Shown: positions 11,425 to 38,880, numbered from the stretch's first letter. The stretch is 64,000 nucleotides of DNA from Actinostola sp. cb2023 (GCA_033675265.1 JAUJYZ010000460.1:62001-126000), one strand, 5' to 3'. Notes: generated by a model not told the origin, from the letters alone. Numbers and translations: made by a program.

Positions 11425-12220
11425 GAATGGAGGCTATGCCTGTACAAATTCGTCTTTTGTCAAGGACAGCGGTCATCTTTAAACAACGCGAAACTGGAGT
11501 ATTAGAGAGCTTCAGATTCGACTATGAGTACGACTATGAGTACGATTTTTCGCCGTTACGATTAGTGCGCATGCGTAAAGTCGTGACATTGTCACGCCAG
11601 CTTGAAAATCTCGAGCTCGTCGTCGTCGTTTCGACGAGATTTCTTGCAAAACTCGTTGTCTACAGTACGAGTTTTGAGTGAAACATTTTGACTAAATATT
11701 TCGGTCTTTTAAATCTAGAACACTCAATAACATCTCCTTTAATAATTGTTCTTCTTGTTGTGATAAGAAATAATTAAAGATCCCTGTGTTATTTTTGCTA
11801 TTGCGGGACGCGCGGGATGCGCACAGGGAGCCCAACATTATACGGTACTCAACACAGGGAACCCAACATATCTACGTATATATTGCGCGCGTGCGATCTA
11901 CCACAGGAAACCCATCAAAAAAAGACGCAAATATCATTTTATTGAATTATTTAGTAGCCTTAAAAGGAATGGTTGGGCTGCCTGTGCCTCTGCAACATGT
12001 TGCGCGCAAATGACTAGCGCGCGCTAATACGACGTAATTTGTTGCTCGCAATGTTGCAGAAGTAGGACTCGATTCTACTTCTGCAACATTGCGCGCAACA
12101 TGTTGCAGAGGTGGACACACGCTGCAACAATACGTGTTGCGTGCAATGTTGTGCGCAATGCTGCACCGTGTGTCCGGCCCTGTACTCGAAGTCGAATCTG
12201 AAGCTCCCTAAAGGCTCTTA
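11425..12220. repeat. Fold-back region with GCGC-rich short inverted repeats
   Basis: GAGAGCTTCAGATTCGACTA (11496 region) pairs with TCGAATCTGAAGCTCCCTA (12194 region). Between them lie repeated TTGCGCGCAACATGTTGCAG-like motifs (11990-12165) that pair with each other. No gene is seen. Confidence 0.45.
11897..11987 (-). mobile_element. 90-bp CCACAGG-type mini-element, copy 3 inverted
   Basis: It reads CCACAGGAAACCCATCAAAA through to GGTTGGGCTGCCTGTG, the reverse orientation of copies 1 and 2, with AGACGCAAATATCATTTTAT inside. Confidence 0.5.
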
Positions 12221-12658
12221 TCCAATCAGCGCGCGAGAAATTTGACAAATGTTGTAAAATCTAAAATCGATCCATACTTTTTGTCATGTTCTCATGTTCC
12301 CAAATAGGGCTCTATAAGTAATACATTATTATATTATTATTATTATTTCAAAACAAACTATAACCAATGATTCAAAATGGGAATAAAACAAAAACATTCA
12401 TTGATTTTATATATCATTTCCATGCGAAAACGGCCATTTCCTTTATTTTTGTGTCATGGGCTACCTGTATATGTGAGATACCGCTGACCAAATTCTGGTC
12501 ACGCAATCCAGTGCAGCGCAAGTTTGTCAGGAAAGAAATGTCGTAAATCTTCGCAAAACTGTAGTAAAGATGTAGGAATTGTATTTGTACTACCAAGACA
12601 AAGCTAAATGAGTACTTAGACGAAGCTCGGCCTTCAACATTAGACGGTTGACAACAAA

Positions 12659-12777
12659 ATGTTCAGAAAATGTAATGGCATTCTCGAATTTCAACCAGAA
12701 ACGTGTGAGGTCAACAATTACGATCTTATTGATTTGGACGACAGAGACCAAGGAACGTACGTCGGTGAGCAACATAT
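12659..12777 (+). CDS. Mirrored candidate exon, right arm
   Basis: Counterpart of 8585-8706, reading rightward: 39 codons plus 2 bases, ending at CATAT|GTAAGT. Its acidic part reads YDLIDLDDRDQGTYVGEQH. No matching downstream exon could be joined with a consistent phase, although an open stretch after an AG lies at about 13348-13450 in the right-arm-only segment. Confidence 0.3.
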
Positions 12778-14750
12778 GTAAGTCTTATTCACTCAGCAAT
12801 AATGTTTTTGTATTGAAACATGACGAGCTTTACTCGAAAAAGTTGTCACAGTTGGAGGCATGGTATCGGGTTGTAAGCCTTTCAATCTTTGTTTGTACTG
12901 TGATAAGATGATCGACAGTTGCTAGGATTAAGTCAACAGGATTAAGTAGTAAAGTTAGCTAATGAGTCTTTCTCAATCACATTCCCGCGCATTCTAGCTA
13001 CTCGACAACATATCGCTCTGTAAAATCTGCTATTTTATGGTTTATTTCCGCACGATCTTGGTTGATTTTGCCCAAATAGAGATATTCCATGTTCAAGCTA
13101 TCTTTGTTGGTGTTTGAAATTGCATTTTGACACGAAAGGATTGATATATTATTTATAATTTGGCGGGAATGAATTGGCTTTTATTCTACTACAATTTTTG
13201 GCGTCTTGGAAGCAGCAGATAAACTTGGCCCGCAAGGCTGTATCTCTGTGAGTATAAAGTTTATTGTAATCTCCGGATGCTTCCTTGGGAATCTCAATTT
13301 GATTTAATTTTAGCAGCTAGAAGTTGTGTTTATTTATTACATCCAGGACCCCTGCCGGCCGATGTTCTGTGATTCAGTCGAAGGCGGAATAGAATATTTA
13401 AATATCAGCAAGGTTCAGAAGATGCATAAGTTCGTCAGCAGGTCTAGGGTATATATATTGCCCATTTGGACTGGGAGTCTTTTTGAATTTTTACGAGTAT
13501 TTGAAGATCTAATCAGGCTTATAAATGATCGTAGCGGCAAAATAATAATTATTAGCTTCAAATTGGTCACGAATTTCAAATTTTAGGGTATAGATTTTCA
13601 GCCTAGTGCGTTATACCTGCGGTCTCGTAGACAGCTTGGGTAGGCCTACATTGTAGTGCGTTGTACCTGCGGTCTCGTAGACAGCTTGGGTAGGCCTAGT
13701 GCGTTATATTTTTATAACTTTATAATTACTCAGAAACTATTCCGGCCGTAGATTTGTGTACCTATTCGTTTACTCTTGATCCATTTGCACGTACATAATA
13801 TAAAGAAAGGGATTAAAGTTAGTTTGCTTTGGTTACTTTGTTTGATGACAGATATAATACGGGAGTAATTTAGTCCGAAACCTTGAAGGTGTCGTAAAGT
13901 GCAATATGAAACCAGAAAATGTCAATCAAGCCCAAACTTTTACTCTACAAAGCTCGTCATGGACATAGGATCGAATGATTACAAAATACTCATTGTTGCA
14001 TCTAATCTTTTGTGCAATTTAGAGTTGATATTGCAACAGCGACTGCTGTTCTTTCAAATAATAACTCATATTTGAGTATTGTACAAGGAAAGTGGTTGTT
14101 AATAAATGAGATTAAGCATGGAAAAAGAGTTAGTTTATTGATTATGGGATGTAAGTTGCGAGCTTTTCGCTGTAAGTAGGTAACAATTTTACTGTTTGGG
14201 TTGACTCCTGCTGTGACACATTGTGCCAAGACTAAAATATATCCCAAACATTTTATTTCAGTTATTCTTAGTTGAAGGGTAGATCTAACACAGAAAAGTA
14301 TTTTGGGGTTTGCACAAGGTTTCTCATTCGAGATATTTGAGGTCAAATATTTGGGTTTTTGACTTCACACAAATCAGTTGTGTGACAGTATATTGATTGA
14401 CAGACCCCAATTGACAGGTATTATAGTCACGCGACTGTAGTCTCCTCTGTAAGCTGCTAAAGGACCATTTATTCCTCAGGGGAAGTAAGAACTGAATTGA
14501 TTGTAAATGGAGGGAAAGAGAGGTGTGTGAAGTAGGTATTATTTTGCTATGGAAATTCAGTCCATCCCCTGCAGAAACGAGGGGGGGGTGGTCTAACTCC
14601 CCCCTGAAATAATCAAAAAATGTCATACTTTGGCAGTATGAGTTTTCAGGTGAGGGCTTTCTTCTGGTTTAGTTTCATTGAGATCAGAGAGATGTCATGT
14701 GTCACGACTGCCTGGTCCACTCATGGATACACTCTTAAATCATTCACTCA

Positions 14751-30743
<15,993 letters not shown>

Positions 30744-31469
30744 TTCCTTGTCTTCGATTTCGGTAGATTGGCGGCTTCAAAATGCATTCAAGATTTTTTC
30801 AATATTGTTGAGGGTATTTTGAATGATGATGAAGGACATGATGGCAAACGTAATCACCAGTGAGTCGAACAGCGCTTCGATGTCTTTGAATTGAACAAAA
30901 GTATCGGTCCAAGCCGCCGCCCAGGCGGTACTCCCATATATAGGTTTGCGCTGTCCGATAGGCTAGGGCTTTCGAGTCCCTGATTAATTCTTAAATAACG
31001 TATTGATTTTTGTACTTTCACTCTGAAGAAATACCCGATCCTTAGAAAGGGTGATTTCCGTGAGCAAATGAATGCTACCAAGTCCTTAAAAACTGGTAAT
31101 AATAATAGTATCCATTCGTCCTTAAACGATCGATCCTTATAGGATCAGTGCATGGTTGGACATGGCGGTACACTCGTACCCTACCCCTCGGGAAAAAGAC
31201 AAAACCTTTATTACCGCTTTGTTTAATTAAAAATTAAATGAATTAATGTCGAAGAAAATTTCAAGTCGTTTTCCAGGTTCTTTCTACTAGAAAATTAGAA
31301 ACATTATTAGGCTGGGGGCTAACTAGAAATGTATCAGTTAATTTAGCTCTCAGGCTCTAACATTACTCTTAATTAATATAGTTGATTCTTCTTTTCTCTT
31401 TTTATATTATTAACAATTATATATGTCACCTTGTATGAACATTTTAGAGTAAATAAAGCATTCATTCTA
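30744..31469. other. 5' flank of the discoidin gene
   Basis: No gene was recognised. GGCGGTACTCCCATATATAG at about 30926 resembles a dispersed CCC/GGG-edged repeat motif seen at 25600. No convincing TATA element was placed for the minus-strand gene. Confidence 0.3.
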
Positions 31470-31850
31470 CTTGACCGCTGTTCTCATGACCGACCAAGTC
31501 ATTCCACTTTATAAAGTATAGTTTCAAGTTGTTTATACTAGTCAGATCATTCTAAGGGCGCTTTCTACTTGACAGATGTTCTCATAACCGACCAAGTCAT
31601 TCCACTTTATAAAGTATAGTTTCAAGTTGTTTATACTAGTCAGATCATTCTAAGGGCGCTTTCTACTTGACCGCTGTTCTCATGACCGACCAAGTCATTC
31701 CACTTTATAAAGTATAGTTTCAAGTTGTTTAAACTAGTCAGACCATTCTAAGGGCACTTTCTACTTTACCGCTGTTCTCATGACCGACCAAGTCATTCCA
31801 CTTATACTAATCAGATCATTCTAAGGGCGCTTTCTACTTGACCAGACAGC
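31470..31850. repeat. Tandem repeat, about 98-base unit, four copies
   Basis: Units contain TTCTCATGACCGACCAAGTC, then TTTATAAAGTATAGTTTCAA and TCATTCTAAGGGCGCTTTCT. The last copy has an internal deletion. Confidence 0.85.
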
Positions 31851-32144
31851 CCGGCCCATCTGTTCTCTGATAATCACGTGACTTTATTGTAGTATTGTAG
31901 TCTTTTCATCTGGACAACCTTTTTGAGAATGACCGTATAATTATACATAAATACACTCGAAACTCGAGTTACATTTACCTTTTTTCTGTCTTTACATTTT
32001 GTATTTTGCTCTGCAGTTTGCATAGAACTAGAGCACTCCAATGATAAGCGAAGCAACATATATTCATTTATTTGTTTAATACCAGCGATTACACAGTAAC
32101 TCGCGCGCGCACGAAAAATGTAGCAAAAATGGCTCAAACTGAAC

Positions 32145-32249
<105 letters not shown>

Positions 32250-32679
32250 TTAAAAACTTCAGTAAACAAAGAAACAAAGTCAATTGTGGAATAATAACTC
32301 GTAAAATATCCGCACGTATTATCCATCAAACCATCAAATAAGCTGTATATATCGTGAAGCTAGGAACGCTAAAGAATCATAATATCTCAAGATATATTCT
32401 ATCTAAATAGTTACCATAGTAACGCTACGCGAACTGAATCTTTGTACATTTCCTGTACAAACGAACTAAGTCTTATGTCTGCAGTGACCAATCCAAGTTT
32501 ATTCAGTCAACAAGCTGAACAAATACAGCTAACGTACTTTAGCATTTCTAAAGAATAATTACTTGACGTTATGCCTTGCGCAGTAGAGTACAAACTGCAA
32601 TCAGCCACGTATATATATTATACCAACTTATGTATTATTCTGACGTATAGCATATTAGCATATGTTGACGTATTGTCAT

Positions 32680-32687
32680 TATAAATA
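32680..32687 (+). promoter_or_regulatory. TATA box in the 5' LTR
   Basis: TATAAATA, followed about 110 bases later by AATAAA. The same pair is in the 3' LTR, as expected for U3 and R. Confidence 0.6.
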
Positions 32688-32795
32688 GAGTACACAAAGA
32701 GCTAGGACACATGTACACTTCACTTCAGTTGAACCATGTAACATTCAACCTAGAACACAACTGTTAACCGATGTAACTCAAGTCCAAGAGCTTTC

Positions 32796-32801
32796 AATAA
32801 A
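32796..32801 (+). terminator. LTR polyadenylation signal
   Basis: AATAAA, 45 bases before the LTR end. In the 3' LTR copy it would direct 3' end formation. Confidence 0.6.
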
Positions 32802-33245
32802 GACCAGTACCACAACCAACTCGCCACTGTTTCAACTATTCTTACAATGGAAGAGAACCCGGGTAGTCTACAGTCAGGTATAATCATTTGTTAATGTTGA
32901 GTGAAGCAAAAATGACGTGTATCAGCTGCGAATCTTATGTTATCCATTGTCAAAAAACTACGTGCATGTAATGTACGTCTATCTTTAAATGTTGCCATTG
33001 TGTTTATATGTATCTAACCACAACGAATTCATCTTTTTTTCATGTCAAAACTCGTACCATTTTCAATTTTTCAATGAACGAAAATGATTCCACTGTTATT
33101 CCTCATTTTCAATAGTTTTCTCAGTCAGAATGCCGGTGAATAAATATGCCTTTCATCGCGCATTTAAGATTCGAGAAAAACGGATGTGTTTTCGTCAACT
33201 TGAACTAATCCTATTCATAAGAGAAAACCAGCAGAAATAGTTAAA

Positions 33246-34251
33246 ATGTCCGTTTCAAAGGAAGATTTCATATTGCTTAATAAAAAACTGATCAGTGCTT
33301 TCCAGCAATCATTTACAAAGTTAGAAGAGACAATGACACAACACAATAAACAAATCCATTTTGATTTAATAGCCTTAAATTCAACCATGAAAGATAGTCA
33401 TGAGAAAACAGATAGTTTCGCACAACGTAGCGCATCTTTAGAATGTATTCCGACTTTTTCGGGTAAAGAGAGCGACGCTTTTGAATTTATGGAACTATTT
33501 AAACGTTTTTCTGACTTCAATCGATGGGAAAATGAGCAGAGACTAGCGGCATTCCCGCTGGCCCTAACTGATTCAGCTCGAACTTGGTTTTATACTCTTG
33601 ATCATAAGTTCTCGACTTTTGCAGAACTGTGTAATTTGTTTAGAGAAAGATTTTTGTCAACAAGCGATGAATGGTTTTTACGACAAGAATTAACCAATAG
33701 AAAACAAAGTACAAATGAATCTGTATTACAATATAGCGGAGATATTTTGAAGCGTTAATTGTCAAAGACTAGATATTTCAAAGAAAGAGCAATTGCATAA
33801 GTTGATTCAGGGTTTTCTACCTAGGATTCGAGAGCATGTAGTCCTGTCTCAGCCAAAATCAATCGATGAGGCGATTACAATAGCAAAGATTAAATCTTTC
33901 ACATCGAACAATGCTAATGTTGTCACTTTAAAAGACCTTGAAAATTTTCAACAGAATATGCTTTCTGCATTTCAAAAAGTTTCCACAGAAAGTTGTTCTC
34001 CTAAAGTAACTGCTTTTGAACAAGCAATACGTCCAGAACAGATTCCAAAACTAGGAAATGTTATTAAAAGCCAGGTTCAGAACGAAATACAGCGCCTTAA
34101 CTTAGTACCGAGACAACAGAATAGATTTTCAAACAGTCAAAGTGCTCAAACAGGAAACTGTAGAGTAAACTTTATGAATGATCGTTCCAGGAAAATTTTA
34201 AACGGATACGGGGGACGATGGAACGGGCAAATTGTTCCCCTTGTGTGGTAA
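33246..34251 (+). CDS. Gag of LTR element copy 2, frameshifted
   Basis: Two frames, 33246-33758 and 33793-34251, are one Gag broken by a single-base indel near 33755, because similarity to Gag proteins runs straight across the break. The retrotransposon Gag core is clear: FSGKESDAFEFMELFKRF, then LTDSARTWFYTLDHKF and CNLFRERFLSTS. The second part has QRLDISKKEQLHKLIQGFLP and ends in a polar region. The C-terminal zinc knuckle seen in copy 1 is not intact here: only a C-x2-C remnant is present near 34230, in the next frame. The protein would form the particle and bind element RNA. Confidence 0.75.
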
Positions 34252-36038
34252 ATAACCAGAATAAAAGTAAAACCCGTTTTTCGTTGAATCATTCTGACCA
34301 GAAAGCCACAAAACACAAAATTTCCAATGATCACAAACAATCTATGAAAACAAAAGACGTAAAATCAGTATTTCCAAACACAGCAAATATTGCTAAGGAA
34401 GCAGCTTTACGTACGAATAGGAACAATAGAATCGGTAAATACAGCTTTGACAAACCCAAATTAAGTGCTAAAAGTCTTTTTGAAAACTTTGCTGTGATTG
34501 ACAAGTCGGAAATTGCTTCTTTTGTTACACCGCCTGTGTCCACAAAGCAACCAACTGTGTTTGATCACCTTAAAGTTACTGGACTTTCATTTCCTACACT
34601 TAATGAAATTGATCTTCCGTCGACCACACTTACCACAACTTCATTTCCAGATATTTCCGAAAACAATATTAAGAAAATAAATTATTATAATTTGGACTAT
34701 CAGTTAGCAGAGAACAATACGCCTGGTATTATGACACAAAGAAAGGATACCGCACCTTACAGAAATACCTTTGTTCATTCTGCAAAACTAATTACTAGTG
34801 ATACATCACGTTTAGACCGCTTAGAATCTTCGAAAATGAACAATCACGATTCTATCTTCTATAAGGTTTGTCCTATATTTAGTTTAACTACGATAGTTAC
34901 CATAGTATATTTTATTTTTCATTGCTCTTTCGATTTAGCCGTGAAAATCCACGAGTTCACTAATCCGCGCGAAATGTATACTACAGTTTTTAATGTCTTT
35001 AAGACCATTGGTCACGATTTTAGTAGATACATGCGATTAGCTTTTGCTAAAATAGAAGATTACTTCTCGTTTTATGTGCAAGATAAGTTTAATGATCAAC
35101 TATTAGACAAGAAACCAGATATCAGACCTAAAGATTTAGGCAAAGATGGTTTGTGTAGTAATCATTTAAACATGAAGTCCTTTGTAGATCAACCACTTGA
35201 TTACACAACTAGGACAGAGCAATACTTAACTAAACAATTTTATAACGAACAAGATTTGCTTTTGAAAAATCCACTTGGAAATAATGATATTGAAGAAAAA
35301 CGCATTCCCGCAGAAGAGGACGTTTATATTGATGACAATAAGGTCATAGAAGATGACAAAAGTGCAATTAAGGATTTTTCAGTAACTTGTCCAGTTTATA
35401 ATTTGTTTGTATGTAAACAAACATGGTCAGTGAGGAACCGCGTATATGACATATTTTTGTTTGTTTTACTGTTGATGAAAAGTTTGCTTTCTGACATTTC
35501 AGAAGTTCAGTTTAATTTCTCAACGATCATGACCATCGTTAAGAATTTCAAGTTGATTATTACAAAGACTATTTTTACCTGTAGCGAAGTTTACAGAGGT
35601 GCCATTTGTGATATTTCAAAAGATAACGATTATAACATTGTAGAAAAGACAACGAGAAAAGACAATGATATGCAAAACTCTGATGTTTTTCATTGTTCAA
35701 ACTCAATTGTGAAAAGTTTATTTTCTTTGATTTCTTCTGAAGACAACACGCTATATGACGATATAGATGTTACAAGTTCTTCACGTGCATCAAATTTATC
35801 AAGCAAAATCACAGAATGTCTAGAATATTACAAACATGTTATAGATCTTAAGAATTCATGTTTTCATTGGATCGGCAAGAAGTTAATTACTAAGCGTTTA
35901 TCAAATTGGATAACTGACCAACATGCTATATCTAGAGATACCGTTAACACGATTAACACTTTTGATATACCATTACGCTCTGATTCAGAACCAGTTATAT
36001 CAATGAATTTTCGATTTCCTTTCGACCCAGGAATATAG
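34218..36038 (+). CDS. ORFX of LTR element copy 2, unknown, hydrophobic segments
   Basis: This 606-codon frame overlaps the Gag end by 34 bases and probably continues Gag through a frameshift, because its first codons include the knuckle remnant NCSPC. I recognise no domain. Hydrophobic stretches lie at about residues 217-238 (FSLTTIVTIVYFIFHCSFDL) and 413-425 (YDIFLFVLLLMKSLL); the rest is polar, with many Asp, Asn and Lys. The C-terminus FRFPFDPGI matches the FPFDPGG end of the copy 1 ORF. It sits where pol would be. A membrane or envelope-like role is possible but unproven; no fusion or receptor-binding motif is visible. Confidence 0.55.
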   Translation: MERANCSPCVVNNQNKSKTRFSLNHSDQKATKHKISNDHKQSMKTKDVKSVFPNTANIAKEAALRTNRNNRIGKYSFDKPKLSAKSLFENFAVIDKSEIASFVTPPVSTKQPTVFDHLKVTGLSFPTLNEIDLPSTTLTTTSFPDISENNIKKINYYNLDYQLAENNTPGIMTQRKDTAPYRNTFVHSAKLITSDTSRLDRLESSKMNNHDSIFYKVCPIFSLTTIVTIVYFIFHCSFDLAVKIHEFTNPREMYTTVFNVFKTIGHDFSRYMRLAFAKIEDYFSFYVQDKFNDQLLDKKPDIRPKDLGKDGLCSNHLNMKSFVDQPLDYTTRTEQYLTKQFYNEQDLLLKNPLGNNDIEEKRIPAEEDVYIDDNKVIEDDKSAIKDFSVTCPVYNLFVCKQTWSVRNRVYDIFLFVLLLMKSLLSDISEVQFNFSTIMTIVKNFKLIITKTIFTCSEVYRGAICDISKDNDYNIVEKTTRKDNDMQNSDVFHCSNSIVKSLFSLISSEDNTLYDDIDVTSSSRASNLSSKITECLEYYKHVIDLKNSCFHWIGKKLITKRLSNWITDQHAISRDTVNTINTFDIPLRSDSEPVISMNFRFPFDPGI

Positions 36039-36968
36039 AATTATAATTTTTAAAACGCAATAAATTCAGTAACTACACATCAACAAAGACCACGTTATTG
36101 CATGTTTGTCACGTAATACTCAGCTTGTACATTTTTGTTGTGTACAATGTACCATTGAATGTTTTCAAAGCTAGCTGATACATTGACTTGTGCTTCTGTT
36201 CGGCATGACACATTTGTTTGTCCCGAGACTATAGCTCAACGATCCCCTACAAGAAAGTTCTTGGATTCAGTTGATATACGACAAACTCATCATCCTCAAG
36301 ATTAATCCAGATTCAAGATAATGATATTCTACATATCACAGAACAATGCCCAGATTATGGTAAATTGCCTCCATATCTAGACAGCGATAACCACAAAGAC
36401 AGCGATAACAGACAACGATGTCCAACGACAAAGACAACGAAAACTAAAGTCAAGCTGCAAGATCTTCCAAGACATAATTGCAAGCCTGAAGAATTTCCAA
36501 GCATCGAAGCCACAGATAACGATGTACAGACCGAACAATCCAAAACGAACTTTGACAATAGTCAATTTAGACAGCTGTAGGTAGTTTAGACAGCATATTT
36601 ACTCATATTTATTCTTGTACACTTCTAAGAATGGTTCTAACGTTTATTCAATTTTTCAGATTTATTTTGGCTTCAACGTTAAGAAGTTCTCAGAGGTACT
36701 TTCACAATTATTATTAGGTATAATTTTTTCAATATTGTAAACTTCTTACAATATTACGGTGTAAGGGATTTATTTCTATATTCAACTTTCAATTTTCGAT
36801 ATTTTCAAACATTTTTGGTGCAGGGAATACACTATTTACTTTCAATTCCAAAACAAATTAGCATAAATTAGCATGTCATCGTTTTAGCATTGAAAACAGA
36901 GTACTGTCGATCTTTTTTGTTATATATCCCAACTCTTGTCTCGCAGAGCTCGAATGTGACGACGGGGA
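36039..36968 (+). other. 3' non-coding region of LTR copy 2
   Basis: 930 bases between ORFX and the 3' LTR. A 71-codon frame at 36365-36580, rich in Asp, Lys and Thr, has no recognisable domain. Copy 1 has a similar long 3' region with a small polar frame. Confidence 0.4.
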
Positions 36969-37468
36969 TGTATCGTGAAGCTAGGAACGCTAAAGAATCA
37001 TAATATCTCAAGATATATTCTATCTAAATAGTTACCATAGTAACGCTACGCGAACTGAATCTTTGTACATTTCCTGTACAAACGAACTATGTCTTATGTC
37101 TGCAGTGACCAATCCAAGTTTATTCAGTCAACAAGCTGAACAAATACAGCTAACGTACTTTAGCATTTCTAAAGAATAATTACTTGACGTTATGCCTTGC
37201 GCAGTAGAGTACAAACTGCAATCAGCCACGTATATATATTATACCAACTTATGTATTATTCTGACGTATAGCATATTAGCATATGTTGACGTATTGTCAT
37301 TATAAATAGAGTACACAAAGAGCTAGGACACATGTACACTTCACTTCAGTTGAACCATGTAACATTCAACCTAGAACACAACTGTTAACCGATGTAACTC
37401 AAGTCCAAGAGCTTTCAATAAAGACCAGTACCACAACCATCTCTCTACTGTTTAAAGCTATTCTTACA
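36969..37468 (+). repeat. 3' LTR of copy 2
   Basis: 500 bases, TGTATCGTGAAGC through CTATTCTTACA, preceded by CGACGACGGGGA. Confidence 0.9.
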
Positions 37469-37834
37469 TATACACCTTTTCAATAAACGTTGATCATGGA
37501 CGATCTGAAATGGATGATCTGAGACTGAGAGGAATTGTGGGTTTATTTACGAGCCTCCAAACAACGAGTGGAAAAACTGTTTCACTGGACTACATCTACT
37601 TGCACTAGGTAATTCACTACTACACTCTCAATCCTCTCTTTGGGTTTCTACGGCATGAGCGGCTCAAGCTTTACTTCTAGTCCACAGCTTGAAAAAGAAA
37701 ACGAACTTAATATACAAAACAACTATGCCGGACACCCTAAAAGAAACCCAGAAAACCGATTCCTAATTTATGTTTTCAAATCTTAGTATAGTATCGACTC
37801 GCGGCGACTACATAATGTAATTATTTTAATAAAG
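37469..37834. other. Short gene-free spacer
   Basis: No gene, repeat or motif of note is seen between the LTR element and the next inverted-repeat element. Confidence 0.3.
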
Positions 37835-38749
37835 CATATCAAACTTATGTCCTGCATCATTGAACATTTGCTTCTGTTGGGATCCAGTATCACGCGGACA
37901 ATGTTTTTGTTAATGCGCTTGCGCAAAATGATTGAATTATACAAAGGTGTTTTGTTTACTAAAGCACGTTTGAGGCCCGATTGATCCAGCAATTTGTTCT
38001 GTGACCGCTAAATAAAGCAGATTCGTACGTGACTGGTTTATCATTTCTCAATTCATCTTTTTCCTTTGACTGATGAGTAAATCAGGTATCTAAATTATAA
38101 AAGAGGATGGTAAGCTGCATAAGTTTCCTCAACAGAGGAAAATATATATCAAATTCGAACTTACTTATTGATTTTGTGTGTAAATATTGGAAATTGCCTT
38201 CAAAAAACGTCCTTTCCGAGCCATAATTTATTTGCGAATTCACCTATGTACGGCTACTACATACAGAGCACCAACTCAGAGCACCAATACGATGTTCACG
38301 ATTACCAAACAAAGAGTTTTAGAGTCATTTTGCCGCAGCTTAATTATATCCAGTATACATGTATTTTATATCAAAACGCGCGTAGTATTACAGAGCATTA
38401 GAATCTGGCGGTAGGTTTTTGATTGACACAATTTCCAAGCGATTCAGAGGGTTTTTGTGTGTAGCGTATCTCCCGCTCTCCTATAGCTCTTCAGAGATTT
38501 CAGTTGGATCGGTTTTGAAGAAACGGAAAATGCCGCGGTCAAATATATATATATTTGCTTGAATTGCCAGGTTATTTATTCCTTACATATTCATCTTTTA
38601 TATTTTGCTGGTAGGTTTTTGGTTTCTATTTTAACAATGCAGTAAAAAGCAAAAATGTATCAAAATCATGCTGTTTTTATTGATAGACCGCCGTCGCCTC
38701 ATCTGCATGTGTGAAACAATGACCTTTTGTATAGCATAAGTTTGATATG
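37835..38749. mobile_element. CATATCAAAC-family element, copy 1
   Basis: The ends CATATCAAACTTATG and CATAAGTTTGATATG are exact inverted repeats, 915 bases apart. The interior matches 42844-43726 at roughly nine bases in ten, with indels. No transposase is encoded. No clear target duplication is visible. Confidence 0.75.
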
Positions 38750-38752
38750 TAT

Positions 38753-38880
38753 ATGAGAATTGCCAGCACAAATAGGGTCTTGGAACCGATGTAATTTTGA
38801 GAAAGATTTCCAATTTTTTGAAAGCGTGTCATCAAATGGGTCTTAGTTCTGAAGACCCTTTCTGTACTAACATCTCTCAT
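38753..38880 (-). repeat. 128-base direct duplicate, first copy
   Basis: ATGAGAATTGCCAGCACAAA through CTAACATCTCTCAT, repeated at 39146-39273 with very few changes. It abuts the right end of the CATATCAAAC element. On the minus strand both copies keep an open frame starting MRDVSTERVFRTKTHLMTRF. Confidence 0.85.

Larger units (their letters stand above)
7773..14734. mobile_element. 7-kb TTAA-bounded composite palindrome
   Basis: The ends are GAGTGTATCCATGAGTGG and its exact reverse complement, each bordered by TTAA (7769-7772 and 14735-14738). The arms match over about 1.5 kb: 7773-9260 pairs with 12255-14734 once a 1.15-kb stretch found only in the right arm (12816-13968) is set aside. The centre (9261-12254) is filled with further fold-back elements and a minisatellite. 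TTAA target sites are known for piggyBac and Kolobok transposons. No transposase was recognised, so it is probably non-autonomous. It sits only 13 bases past the stop codon of the discoidin gene. Confidence 0.7.
32344..32846 (+). repeat. 5' LTR of copy 2
   Basis: 503 bases, TGTATATATCGTGAAGC through CTATTCTTACA. It has four extra bases near the start compared with the 3' LTR and a few changes near the end. Confidence 0.9.
32344..37468 (+). mobile_element. LTR retrotransposon copy 2, complete but without pol
   Basis: Direct LTRs of 503 and 500 bases (32344-32846 and 36969-37468) begin TGTAT and end TTACA and are nearly identical, so the insertion is fairly recent. The 4.1-kb interior holds a Gag (33246-34251, one frameshift) and then a 606-codon ORF of unknown function (34218-36038). 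No protease, RT, RNase H or integrase occurs. TGGAAGAGAACCCGGG right after the 5' LTR may be a primer-binding site, though I could not assign a tRNA. GACGACGGGGA before the 3' LTR is a weak polypurine tract. Flanking bases TAAGC and TATAC do not form a clean duplication. Confidence 0.85.

Noticed and set aside
32339..37473. Five-base target duplication for LTR copy 2
   Set aside because: TAAGC and TATAC agree at only three of five bases, so no duplication is claimed.
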